41,341 nt of DNA from Lachnospiraceae bacterium UBA7205. GTDB taxonomy: Bacteria; Bacillota; Clostridia; Lachnospirales; Lachnospiraceae. The notes beneath the pieces were generated by a model. It made no database searches, was not told the DNA's origin, and worked only from the letters and a program-made list of their open reading frames with translations. The stretch lies in assembly GCA_002490665.1 (NCBI GenBank), contig DKUL01000014.1, forward strand, positions 1-41,341, written 5' to 3'. A program made the translations under genes and the position numbers. Below, in pieces: positions 1 through 8,107 of this stretch; position 1 is the first letter of the stretch; each line of letters starts with the position of its first letter.

Positions 1-35
1 TAAAAACTGGCATAGGTGTGAATTATAACAAGTTC

Positions 36-278
36 CTAATCAATTTCCTGCTCCAAGTCCCGAAACACTTCACAGCAGAAAAATTCCTCCAAAGAAATAT
101 TAAGCCCGTCACATATCATTTTAATTGTGACAATCCCCGTATTCTTGCTGTTTCCCTGCATAACATTTTTCAGTGTCGAGGGCGGCATGCCCGATGCATA
201 TGCGAGCTGCGATATTCTCATATTCTTCTCATCGCATAAACCTTTAATCCGCATCACTACAGCTTCCTGTGTCTTCAC
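36..278 (-). CDS. Small XRE-family HTH transcriptional regulator
   Basis: An 80-residue protein that is almost entirely one Cro/C1-type helix-turn-helix. The recognition region reads as QLAYASGMPPSTLKNVMQG (about residues 24-42), followed by the usual helix ending in ICDGLNISLEEFF. There is no second domain, so it is a stand-alone DNA-binding protein whose target is unknown. The start is GTG with a G-rich ribosome site (GGGGG, about 7 nt upstream). An in-frame ATG eight codons in is an alternative start. It lies just downstream of, and on the same strand as, the MATE exporter gene, separated by about 95 nt, so it may or may not be co-transcribed. The family assignment is secure; the function is not known. 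Confidence 0.85.
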   Translation of the reverse strand: MKTQEAVVMRIKGLCDEKNMRISQLAYASGMPPSTLKNVMQGNSKNTGIVTIKMICDGLNISLEEFFCCEVFRDLEQEID

Positions 279-373
279 TCCAATTCCCCCAATATCATTT
301 TTGTAACCATATTACATAATTTGTATCTGCACTTAGGTCCTTATATAGTCTTTTTTGCAACAATTCAGCACTG

Positions 374-1777
374 CTACCTTTTTTCACCATTCAGGTGTCC
401 GGAAAACTGATTGTCTCCGGACATTGCAGCACCACTGTCTTTCCGGATGACCGGATTTTTCAGGGTCATTGTTATCAGCGGAATCACCATCAGAAACCAG
501 ATGACCGGCTCTGTCCAGATGATTCCCCAGTACCCAAACAGCCGCACAAACACAAAAGTAAACACCAGCTTTCCCACCAGCTCAATAAAGCTGGACAAAA
601 TCGGCGTCCTGTAATCGCCAAATCCCTGCATACAGTTCCGCAGAATCACAATAAACAGGCAAACCAGCAAAAATGACATGTCCACCCTGAGGTAAAGCGT
701 TCCCCAGTAAATAATCTCCTCATTGTCCGAGCTTGTGATAAAACGAATCAAAAACGGTGAAACGGTCTGCGCAAGGACAAAGACAATCCCGTCCCACACA
801 GCGCCCAAAATCAATACACTTTTCATTCCCTGACGAATCCTGTCGTACCTTCCCGCGCCGTAATTCTGTCCGCAGTATGTTGCCATGGAGGAGCCGAGCA
901 CACTCACAGGCAGTCCCCAGATTTCAAATACCTTGCGCGCCGCAGTATGTGCCACGATGACATTTGTCCCAAGCTGGTTGATGCCGCTCTGAAGCACCAG
1001 CGAACCGAAATTCACAAGGCTTGACATCAGTCCCATGGACAGACCGCTCTGATATAAGGAAAGAGCCTGCTCTTTTGAAAGCACAAAATGCTCCCTTGCA
1101 AGGTGCAGTATCGGAAATCCATGCCGGATGCGAAGCAGGCAGAGCACGACGGACAGCAGCTGCGAAACGAGTGTCGCCACCGCGGCTCCCCGCACGCCCA
1201 TGTGAAAGACAAGGATAAACACATAATCCAGCACAACGTTTGCCACCGCCGCAATCACCAGAAAAATAAGCGGCGTAATCGAATCCCCAATCGCGCGCAG
1301 GGTATTGGCACAGAGGTTGTACGCCAGCGTGACAAACATCCCCCACACCAGCAGCGTGATGTATGACAATGCCATATCAAGCTGCTGTGGCGGCACATTC
1401 AGGAGCGTCAGAATCGGCCGGATAAAGATGGCGACTCCTGTAATGAGAACGCCTGCTGTCAGAAATCCCAGCACAATGGCGCCCGCCACATTTTCCTTTA
1501 GCTTCCGCTCCTCGCCGCTCCCGAAAAACCGCGCCGTCAGCACACTGAACCCGAGACTCAGCCCATTAAAAAATCCGGTGAGCAGTGTGTACAAAACAGA
1601 CACACTGCCTACCGCCGCCAGCGCTGTCTCCCCCAGAATCCTGCCCACGATTTTCGTATCGACCAGGCTGTAGCAAATCTGAAACAGATTGCCCAGAAAC
1701 ACCGGAATGGCAAACAGCAGAATCAACCTCACCGGTCTGCCCTCGGTGAGATTTAATGCAGTTTTTGAAGTTTTCAT
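374..1777 (-). CDS. MATE family multidrug/metabolite efflux transporter
   Basis: A membrane protein of 467 residues, the usual MATE length, with about twelve hydrophobic segments arranged as two MatE halves. The N-terminal half begins with a glycine- and proline-containing segment (LILLFAIPVFLGNLFQ) and a VDTKIVGR stretch typical of the family. These transporters expel cationic or amphipathic compounds in exchange for Na+ or H+; the substrate here cannot be read from sequence. An in-frame GTG overlaps the stop of the upstream methyltransferase gene (GTGA), but the ATG three codons later has the better spacing from an AGGAAAG ribosome site, so I use it. Coupling to the rsmF-like gene suggests a shared transcript. 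Confidence 0.9.
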   Translation of the reverse strand: MKTSKTALNLTEGRPVRLILLFAIPVFLGNLFQICYSLVDTKIVGRILGETALAAVGSVSVLYTLLTGFFNGLSLGFSVLTARFFGSGEERKLKENVAGAIVLGFLTAGVLITGVAIFIRPILTLLNVPPQQLDMALSYITLLVWGMFVTLAYNLCANTLRAIGDSITPLIFLVIAAVANVVLDYVFILVFHMGVRGAAVATLVSQLLSVVLCLLRIRHGFPILHLAREHFVLSKEQALSLYQSGLSMGLMSSLVNFGSLVLQSGINQLGTNVIVAHTAARKVFEIWGLPVSVLGSSMATYCGQNYGAGRYDRIRQGMKSVLILGAVWDGIVFVLAQTVSPFLIRFITSSDNEEIIYWGTLYLRVDMSFLLVCLFIVILRNCMQGFGDYRTPILSSFIELVGKLVFTFVFVRLFGYWGIIWTEPVIWFLMVIPLITMTLKNPVIRKDSGAAMSGDNQFSGHLNGEKR

Positions 1778-1782
1778 CGATT

Positions 1783-3189
1783 TCACACTTTCCTAAGCCC
1801 TTTCGGATAATGATTCTTCATGACCTGCCCGGCAAGCTTTCCCCAGCCAATGCTGTACCCTTTATACGTCATCAGGTACCAGCCCTTTTCCCCATCATGG
1901 CCAAGGGTCATTCCACTCAGATAAGCCCTTGCATTTTCTTCAGTTCCAAGCTCCATCGAACGCCTTACTTCATCCTGTTTTAATGCAAGCGCCAGCGCAT
2001 GGGACGGCTCGAAACGGTTTTTTTTCAGCGTGCCAAGGTGGAGGCCTGCGCGAAGTACCTTCAGTCCTTTGATGGATGGCATACCCTCTGGCATCAGATA
2101 GAGCTGTTCGCCAAATTTCAGCAGACAGTCCTGTCTGTTTTCCAGCAAATCCACCTGCAGGGATTCCTGCCCGAACTGTAAAAATTCCTTGACATCTTTT
2201 GCAGCAATACCCTTTTGCAGGCCGTTTACCGGAACTGCCTGATATCCGTCCGGCACTTCCCCCTGCTTCCGCAATACGGCGAGATAATGTCCCTCTCCCT
2301 GAACCAGATGCGGGAACAGCCGAATCGTATGCCTTAACCCGTCACAGTGCCCGCCAAAATGCGCCCACTCCGGAACGCCCTCTGACATGCCCTCATACTT
2401 TTTCACTTCCAAAATCCCATAATCCGGATGGCGTCCCAGAAACCGCGCAATGCTCCCCTCATTCTCGGCTGGCGCAAACGTACAGGTCGCATACACCAGT
2501 CGTCCGCCGGGGCGAAGCATCCTGTCCGCACAGTCAAGAATCTCATCCTGCCTGTCCGCGCAGAGCTGCACATTCGCAAGGCTCCACTCGCCGCACGCCT
2601 CCTCATTTTTCCGGAACATCCCCTCGCCGGAACAGGGCGCGTCCACTAAAATGCGGTCAAAATAGCCGTCAAACATTTCCGCCAGACGCGGTGGCGCCTC
2701 ATTGGTGACAAGGGCATTGCGGATTCCCATGCGTTCCACATTTTCCGAAAGTATTTTTGCCCGCGCCGGATGAATTTCATTGCAGACAAGAATGCCCCGG
2801 TTCTGCATATAGGAGGCAGTCTGCGTCGTCTTTCCGCCCGGTGCCGCACACAGGTCAAGGACGCGTTCACCCGGTGCCGCATCCAGATATGCCGCAGGCG
2901 CCATTGCGCTCGGCTCCTGTATGTAATACACGCCTGCATCATGAAATGGGTGCTTTCCGGGCGTACAGCCGCCGTCAGACCCATCATAATAAAATCCGTT
3001 TTTCTCCCACGCAATCCCCCTTAAACCGGAAAATGACGCCTTTTCCAAAAACGTCTCCCTCGTGCCCTTCAGCGCATTCACGCGAAGCGCCTGAAACCGG
3101 TCTTCCTCATAACTACGCAGGAAAGCAGGATACGCATCCCCTAGCATATCCTGCATCCTAATCATAAAATCCTGCGGTAACTGTGCCAT
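1783..3189 (-). CDS. 16S rRNA (cytosine-5)-methyltransferase, RsmF/NOL1-NOP2-Sun family
   Basis: This protein of 468 residues transfers a methyl group from S-adenosylmethionine to C5 of a cytosine in rRNA. The SAM site is seen as LDLCAAPGGKT (about residues 111-121). The two catalytic cysteines are in DAPCSGEG (C186) and in ATCTFAPAENEG (C236), as in the NOL1/NOP2/Sun family. The extra C-terminal portion fits the RsmF-type PUA-like tail. I start at the ATG encoding MAQLP because it follows a GGAGGG site; the reading frame is open upstream, but that part is not conserved-looking. Its 3' end nearly overlaps the MATE gene and its 5' end lies about 65 nt from argC, so argC, this gene and the MATE gene may form one transcription unit. 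Confidence 0.9.
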   Translation of the reverse strand: MAQLPQDFMIRMQDMLGDAYPAFLRSYEEDRFQALRVNALKGTRETFLEKASFSGLRGIAWEKNGFYYDGSDGGCTPGKHPFHDAGVYYIQEPSAMAPAAYLDAAPGERVLDLCAAPGGKTTQTASYMQNRGILVCNEIHPARAKILSENVERMGIRNALVTNEAPPRLAEMFDGYFDRILVDAPCSGEGMFRKNEEACGEWSLANVQLCADRQDEILDCADRMLRPGGRLVYATCTFAPAENEGSIARFLGRHPDYGILEVKKYEGMSEGVPEWAHFGGHCDGLRHTIRLFPHLVQGEGHYLAVLRKQGEVPDGYQAVPVNGLQKGIAAKDVKEFLQFGQESLQVDLLENRQDCLLKFGEQLYLMPEGMPSIKGLKVLRAGLHLGTLKKNRFEPSHALALALKQDEVRRSMELGTEENARAYLSGMTLGHDGEKGWYLMTYKGYSIGWGKLAGQVMKNHYPKGLRKV

Positions 3190-3254
3190 ACGCCCTCTTA
3201 CCCTCCATGCCGTCAAACAGCCGCCACCTATACAGTCCCCTATGTCGCCTGCTG

Positions 3255-4199
3255 TCACAATACCAGTCCCTTGCTTTCGTCACAGCCAAGGATAATATTC
3301 AGGCACTGCACCGCCGCACCCGACGCCCCTTTTCCGAGGTTGTCAAAACGCGTGCTGACAAGCAGCCTGTCCTCATTTCCCGTCACATAAACCTCAATGC
3401 CGTCCCAGCCGGAACAGGCATTTCCAGCCAGAAAACCGTTATAATCCGCCTCCTTGCCAAACGGCATCACCTTCACAAACGGCTCCCCCGCAAAATAATC
3501 TGCAAACATCGTGTGCACCTTCTCCGGCGACGGCTTGCCCTTTAACAATTCCGTGTAAAATTGCAGCGTCACTACCATGCCGCTGTAATAGTCACAGATA
3601 AGCGGCGAGAACAGCGGCACCTTCTCAAGCCCCGTAACCGCCTGCATTTCTCTTAAATGCTTATGGTTCTGGCTCAGCGCATACTCACGCGGCGCATCAA
3701 ACTCCTTGTCACGCCCATCCGCCTCGTAGACCGCAATCGCCTTCTTGCCTGCCCCGCTGTAGCCCGACATGGCAAATGCCGCGACCGGATAGTCTTTTGG
3801 CAGGATGCCCTCTGCCACCATCGGATATGCCGCCGTGATAAAACCTGTCGCATAGCAGCCCGGAACCGCGATGCGTTTTCCTGTCCTGATGGCATCGCGG
3901 TGTGCCCTGGAAAGCTCCGGATAACCATACGCCCAGCCCGGCTCCGTCCGGTGTGCCGTCGAGGTGTCAATTATGATGGTATTGTCATTCTCGACCATCG
4001 CCACTGCCTCCCGCGCTGCCGCGTCCGGCAGACAGAGAAATGTGATGTCCGACGCGTTGATATATTTTTTGATTTCCGCCGGATCCTTGCGCAGCTCGGA
4101 AGGAATCTTCAAGATTTCAATGTCATCCCTTCCCTCAAACCGCTCAAATATGCGCAGCCCCGTCGTCCCTTCACTTCCGTCAATAAAAACTTTTTTCAT
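3255..4199 (-). CDS. argC: N-acetyl-gamma-glutamyl-phosphate reductase
   Basis: This enzyme reduces N-acetylglutamyl phosphate to the semialdehyde with NADPH, the third step of arginine synthesis. The 314-residue protein has the nucleotide-binding start KKVFIDGSEGTTGLRI and the active-site motif VPGCYATGF, with the nucleophilic cysteine at about C115. Its length and GSEGTTG motif fit the short (type 2) ArgC group. The start is an ATG behind an AGAGGAG ribosome site. The rest of the arginine genes (argJBD, argG) lie 24 kb or more away, so argC is transcribed separately, from a clear promoter at 4253-4281. Confidence 0.93.
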   Translation of the reverse strand: MKKVFIDGSEGTTGLRIFERFEGRDDIEILKIPSELRKDPAEIKKYINASDITFLCLPDAAAREAVAMVENDNTIIIDTSTAHRTEPGWAYGYPELSRAHRDAIRTGKRIAVPGCYATGFITAAYPMVAEGILPKDYPVAAFAMSGYSGAGKKAIAVYEADGRDKEFDAPREYALSQNHKHLREMQAVTGLEKVPLFSPLICDYYSGMVVTLQFYTELLKGKPSPEKVHTMFADYFAGEPFVKVMPFGKEADYNGFLAGNACSGWDGIEVYVTGNEDRLLVSTRFDNLGKGASGAAVQCLNIILGCDESKGLVL

Positions 4200-4252
4200 C
4201 TGGATACTCCTCTTTCCGAACCCCTGACAGGTTCCTGTATTCGTCATAAACT

Positions 4253-4281
4253 ATCATAAGGCGATTGGCGGGAAATGTCAA
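4253..4281 (-). promoter_or_regulatory. Sigma-A-type promoter of argC
   Basis: On the minus strand TTGACA (4276-4281) is separated by 17 nt from TATGAT (4253-4258), about 54 nt before the argC start. The -35 box overlaps the stop codon region of the truncated DUF234 gene, which marks the boundary between the accessory fragment and the argC unit. Confidence 0.7.
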
Positions 4282-5048
4282 ATATTATCCATATGATACA
4301 TATCCTCTAAACACACCAGCTTTACCCTGTCCCCGGCTGCATGCTCCACCACCCAGTCCGAAAATCCGCTTCTGGAAAAAAGCAGATACTGGACAACAGT
4401 ATATGCATTGGAAATCAGTCCGTTTCTTTCCAAAAGGGCATCATAGACTTTTTTATCAACGATATTATTTTTGAACTTGCACTCGCCCAGCACCGCTTTC
4501 TTGGACGTTTTGTCGAGCCCCACCACATCAATATCTGTCGTTTCCTGCTTTCTGGGATTTGTCCCCCACCATTTGCCAACCGAGGTGACAGAGCAGTCCA
4601 GACCGCCGCACAAACCGACATTCAGTGTATAATACCGCGCCATGTCCCCAAAGACTTCTCCCATATATTCCGAAATCCTGCCTTTGACTACCTTTTGATA
4701 ATACAGTTCTCCCTTTCCCAGCTCGATTGCCCCGACTGCGTCCGGCACAAACCGGTACCAGAATTTGAACACATTGTCCTTGAAACAATACTGCACCTTT
4801 CTTTTATTCGCCTCATCCATGAGCGCATACTCCTTCACGACAATTCCGTTGACAACAAGGTTTGACAGGGCATGTGACACGGTTGTCGGATCTGTGTGCG
4901 TCCTGTCCGCAATCTCATTGATTTTATTGGCACCGGAGGCAATCGTCTCAATCACGTCATTATACATGCTGATATTGCGAAATTCCTGCGTCAGAAGGTT
5001 GTTTGTCTCCTCGTACATATAGCCGGATTTTGTGTAAAGCTGCTCCAA
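4278..5048 (-). pseudogene. 5'-truncated AAA ATPase gene: DUF234-type C-terminal region with PD-(D/E)XK-like motif
   Basis: The 256 residues match the C-terminal part of the archaeal-type AAA ATPases that carry DUF234. A winged-helix part lies at about residues 30-70 (NEIADRTHTDPTTVSHALSN). It is followed by the stretch NVFKFWYRFVPD and a nuclease-like motif, DIDVVG followed by GECKFKN. The P-loop ATPase domain that normally precedes this is absent. The only possible start is a weak TTG, and an in-frame stop lies a few codons upstream. I therefore read it as a remnant that lost its 5' half. The family is normally about 450 residues. The remaining frame is intact, so decay may be recent or the short protein may be made. 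Confidence 0.7.
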
Positions 5049-5159
5049 TGCCTTCAGCCCATTTTCCTTCCTATAAATCTACATATACCCTGCCTCCATA
5101 ATTGAACAGGACGTCCATCCGCCTGCTGAATTATTTCATCTGGACGCCGCGCACAATAA

Positions 5160-5204
5160 CTGAAACATAATTCAATGAATTTATTTCAATGAATCATGTT
5201 TCAG
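5160..5204. repeat. 45-bp nearly perfect inverted repeat
   Basis: CTGAAACAT at 5160-5168 is the reverse complement of 5196-5204. The inner arms ATTCA/TGAAT and TGAA/TTCA also pair, giving a 20-bp stem with two mismatches. It sits between two broken AAA genes. It could be a terminator, a palindromic operator or the relic of a small mobile element; there is no long T run. Confidence 0.55.
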
Positions 5205-5255
5205 CTTATCATCGTTTTTCTGTTACGTCAACAGCCCATGCAGCACTATATTTTT

Positions 5256-5677
5256 TTATTTTACTGTCTGTCCCATCTCCCGGAACATGACGCAGCAGTC
5301 CTTTCCACAGAACGAAATCCCATAGCTGCCCGCAGTGTCATAGCCATCGTCTTCCAATTCCAGGGCATATTTTTTATCATGAATCTGCTGTAGCGCTTCC
5401 TCTGCCTTTTTTTCAAGTTCTTTTACCTTCTTTGTGGTTTTAAATTCCACAAATTATCCATGCTTTCATACACTTCGCCATACGTAATGTCCTCGTGGAC
5501 AGGCTTTTCGAAAGTGCCGCCGTCAATCAGGCTCTCCAGTTCACTCTTTACGCTGTCATCCGCAATATCAATTTGCGCACGACAGTGTTGGATGAAGTGT
5601 CTACCCAATACGAACGAGGAAGCAGCTTTCCAGACATTTCCAAACACGCTCCATACATAATCAATCATCCATAGCAT
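5256..5677 (-). pseudogene. Broken AAA-ATPase-like / PD-(D/E)XK nuclease gene (internal deletion and frameshift)
   Basis: Two overlapping frames carry parts of one protein family, the AAA-ATPase_like proteins with a C-terminal DUF1703 nuclease domain. The upstream part (5423-5677) holds the linker region with GGTFEKPVHEDITYGEVY and DNLWN. The downstream part (5256-5450) holds the family's C-terminal end, with EEALQQIHDKKYA and GISFCGKDC. They meet at about 5440-5450, where the nuclease core between DNLWN and the C-terminal helix is missing and the frame shifts. The ATPase domain is also absent. An intact member of the same broad family is at 20900-22474. This is recognition from family memory, not from a search. 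Confidence 0.65.
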
Positions 5678-5735
5678 ATACTATTATTGTAAACGAAAAA
5701 ATTTATTGCTTAGTCCATACAAAAACGTATATATA

Positions 5736-5862
5736 CTGGCGGTCGAAAAGACTGACCGCTTAGTATAAAGCAATGCACACCGCCGCATAGGGAAATGTGT
5801 CGCTTTGCGGCTACGGCTGGTGCGATACTCACGGCAGATATCATCTGTCGTGAGTACAATTT
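5736..5862 (+). repeat. Structured dispersed element, copy A (upstream of abiF)
   Basis: A segment of about 125 nt that recurs upstream of argG at 33359-33477. It has a first hairpin GCGGTC/GACCGC (5739-5744 with 5754-5759), a middle region with CGCTTTGCGG, and a terminal hairpin at 5827-5855, where ACTCACG pairs with CGTGAGT and CAGAT with ATCTG around a short loop. Differences between the copies keep the terminal stem paired, which suggests a folded RNA or a palindromic mobile element. No protein-coding capacity is credible. Confidence 0.65.
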
Positions 5863-5888
5863 TATCGTTTGCAACTTCTGAATACAAG

Positions 5889-5917
5889 TTGACAAACTGT
5901 TCTGTTTGTTATATACT
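5889..5917 (+). promoter_or_regulatory. Strong sigma-A-type promoter before the abiF leader RNA
   Basis: TTGACA (5889-5894), a 17-nt spacer and TATACT (5912-5917) form a near-consensus promoter. Transcription would begin near 5924, giving an 80-nt leader before the Abi gene. Confidence 0.8.
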
Positions 5918-5923
5918 CGTTTC

Positions 5924-5992
5924 AGTGAATGAGTTACAGAAACTTGAGAAGCCTGTAACCCGGACGGCTCCTGCGGGGGCCGTTTCGTTATT
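5924..5992 (+). ncRNA. Candidate structured leader RNA of the AbiF-like gene (possible antitoxin RNA)
   Basis: Between the promoter and the ribosome site lie two hairpins. Hairpin 1 pairs GTTACAG (5933-5939) with CTGTAAC (5953-5959), with an inner CTT/AAG stem. Hairpin 2 pairs ACGGCTCC (5964-5971) with GGGGCCGT-side bases (5976-5983) around a TGCG loop and is followed by a T-rich stretch (TTTCGTTATT), so it could act as a partial terminator. A conserved AbiF RNA motif has been described upstream of abi genes, and AbiF proteins have been proposed to be RNA-inhibited toxins. I infer that this RNA is the equivalent here; I cannot match it to the published covariance model by eye. Confidence 0.6.
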
Positions 5993-6003
5993 AAGGAGAA
6001 TTT

Positions 6004-6918
6004 ATGGCTAGCAATACGTTCTGGGACTACAAATTACAAATCCAAAATTTAAAAAACAAACATCTGATTGTGGAAGATGATGCATACGCTATAGAAATTC
6101 TCAATAAAATAGGTTACTATGTGTTAATTAACGGATATAAAAATCCTTTCAAAAATCCCAATACCAACAAATATTTTACTGGCACCACATTCAATGATAT
6201 ATATCAGTTATATATTTTCGACGCAAATTTGCGAGAGACTTTTTTTAAATACATATTAACCGTCGAACAACATATTAAGTCCTCTATTTCATACCATTTT
6301 TCTGGCTTATATGGCTGTAGCATGGTTGATTATCAGAATCTTACCAATTATGATTATGGCTCACAAAAGAAACAGCTACAGCTTTTATTTCAAAAACTAA
6401 ATGATAAGCTCACAGGTTCCCATGCATCCCCACAAGTAAAGCATCATCTTTCTTTATATAAAGATGTTCCGCTGTGGGTACTATCTACTGAAATGACTTT
6501 TGGTGAAACCGCCACTATGTATCGCTTTTTAAAGGGTCATTGCAAGACATTGGTATGTAACGATTTTGGACAAATCCGCCGTGCAGAGCTGGGAAAAATG
6601 TTGATACTTTTGACAAAAGCACGAAATATATGCGCTCATGGAAACCGTCTTTACAATTTTCGTACACAAGATAACATTCTTGATTGCACTGTGCACCAAA
6701 AATTAAAGATACCAAAAGTCAATTCCTTATATATGCATGGAAAATCTGATTTATTTGCCGTTGTCATTGCATTAAAATATTTACTCGCCCCAAAAGACTT
6801 TGAAACTTTTTATTTTGATATGAGAAATTTGTTAAAAATTTATTCATCCTCATACAATGTTCTCCCGGACATGGGCTTTCCCTCCAATTGGTCATCAATA
6901 TTAAAGATATCAGTTTAA
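6004..6918 (+). CDS. Abi_2 (AbiD/AbiF-like) abortive infection protein, HEPN RNase candidate
   Basis: A 304-residue protein with the features of the Abi_2 family. The N-terminal part contains LNKIGYYVLINGY; the middle contains DANLRETFF with VEQHIKSSISYHF (about 73-99) and PLWVLSTEMTFGE (156-168). The HEPN active-site motif is ARNICAHGNRLY, with R207 and H212 in Rx4H spacing. HEPN proteins of this type are thought to cleave RNA and stop growth during phage infection. The start is an ATG five bases after AAGGAG. The gene is AT-richer than its neighbours and stands alone between broken accessory genes and a housekeeping block, which suggests horizontal transfer. It is apparently intact. Its 5' leader carries two hairpins that may be a partner RNA. 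Confidence 0.88.
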   Translation: MASNTFWDYKLQIQNLKNKHLIVEDDAYAIEILNKIGYYVLINGYKNPFKNPNTNKYFTGTTFNDIYQLYIFDANLRETFFKYILTVEQHIKSSISYHFSGLYGCSMVDYQNLTNYDYGSQKKQLQLLFQKLNDKLTGSHASPQVKHHLSLYKDVPLWVLSTEMTFGETATMYRFLKGHCKTLVCNDFGQIRRAELGKMLILLTKARNICAHGNRLYNFRTQDNILDCTVHQKLKIPKVNSLYMHGKSDLFAVVIALKYLLAPKDFETFYFDMRNLLKIYSSSYNVLPDMGFPSNWSSILKISV

Positions 6919-6923
6919 ACAGA

Positions 6924-6971
6924 AAATCGTACACAATCTACTGTCGTTGCACAACAGCCTGTGTACGATTT
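6924..6971. terminator. Convergent terminator between abiF and the anti-sigma gene
   Basis: AAATCGTACACA (6924-6935) pairs perfectly with TGTGTACGATTT (6960-6971), with an inner CTGT/ACAG stem. T runs are short on both sides. It sits between two converging genes. Confidence 0.7.
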
Positions 6972-6980
6972 GTTAAGCTC

Positions 6981-8060
6981 CTATTCCAGCCGAAACGTCA
7001 CTTTCCAGTCCCCCTTCACCAGTTTCCCGGAATTATGAAAGATGCCGTACATGGAATAATCCGAGATTGCATCCATCTCCTCGATATACCAAAACTCATA
7101 GAACTGATAGCTCGTGTCCCCGACATCCTCATGCCAGCCCACACTGTGGTCACTGTACCGCTCATTTCCGTCTGCATCCCTTAAAAACAGCTCCACATGA
7201 CGGTCCGACTCCCAGTTGTCGCCCATGCACATCTGGACGCGCAGCACGCCATCCATATATGCGATGGCGGTCACTGTAAAATCATCCGCCGCGCAGTCTG
7301 CTGCTTTTGTCCCATCCAGAACATACGCGCTGGGTCTTGGATCCGCTTCCGTGCCGGAAACGCACCGCAGTGCGTCGGGCAGCTCCTCCTCACGCACTCT
7401 GCCGCCGCTGCCGCTGAGCCCTTCCAGCTTTGTCCCCATGGAACGGACAGTCCCTGACAAGTCAACATCCCTGTTGTCCTTGGATTTGTCGCACAGGACA
7501 GCGTTCACCTGAAACTGGAGCTTATCGGGCTGATACGCGTTGTCGGACTGGACATTCACCTGAAAATACGCCTTGTCCTCCACCGCGTCATAGGTCAGGA
7601 AATGGCACCCGCCGACAATGCTGTCACTGGCATAGTCTGACAGATGATAGCTGTCAAACAAATCCATCTCGCCGTGCACCAAATCCTGTGTGCTGCCGTC
7701 CGCATCCCGCATCGAGATGATAATTTCCGCCTCGTTTCCCGCTAAATGGATGGCTTCCACCTGCATTGTGATTCCCTGGCTGGTGCTGCTCTTCTCTATC
7801 GGGACAAGACGGTCTGCCAGCGCAGGCGAAAGATACGCCACAATTTTGTAACATGCCGGAATGTGCGCTGCACAGACCGGAACTGCCGTCACAAGGCACA
7901 CAGCTGCCACCGCCGCTGCGAGCGCCGCCTTTTGCACAATCCTGTTTTTTATTCCCTTCTTCCTGCCGTCATTTTTTTCTGCCCACGCGACCATGCCCTC
8001 CACAAGCTCCTTTGGTGGCACGATGGCATCATACGCTTCCTTATATCTGCTCCCAAACAT
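6981..8060 (-). CDS. DUF4179 domain protein, probable anti-sigma factor
   Basis: A 359-residue single-pass membrane protein. Residues 1-38 are a short cytoplasmic part; about residues 41-65 are a hydrophobic helix (ALAAAVAAVCLVTAVPVC); the rest is an external domain with the DUF4179 beginning. In Firmicutes such proteins are paired with ECF sigma factors, bind them at the inner membrane face and release them on an envelope signal. I take the ATG at MFGSRYKEAY because GGGAGAGG precedes it. An earlier in-frame ATG overlaps the sigma-factor stop codon (ATGA) and would add 17 residues, so translational coupling is possible. The inducing signal is unknown. Confidence 0.8.
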   Translation of the reverse strand: MFGSRYKEAYDAIVPPKELVEGMVAWAEKNDGRKKGIKNRIVQKAALAAAVAAVCLVTAVPVCAAHIPACYKIVAYLSPALADRLVPIEKSSTSQGITMQVEAIHLAGNEAEIIISMRDADGSTQDLVHGEMDLFDSYHLSDYASDSIVGGCHFLTYDAVEDKAYFQVNVQSDNAYQPDKLQFQVNAVLCDKSKDNRDVDLSGTVRSMGTKLEGLSGSGGRVREEELPDALRCVSGTEADPRPSAYVLDGTKAADCAADDFTVTAIAYMDGVLRVQMCMGDNWESDRHVELFLRDADGNERYSDHSVGWHEDVGDTSYQFYEFWYIEEMDAISDYSMYGIFHNSGKLVKGDWKVTFRLE

Positions 8061-8107
8061 TGAATCCTCTCCCTTCCGTTTTCCAAAAAAATGTGCAAAA
8101 TTAACCA

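Noticed and set aside
5684..5895. Short minus-strand open frames within structured element A
   Set aside because: Their sequence is the translation of the repeat; the matching frame near argG shows they track the element, not a gene.
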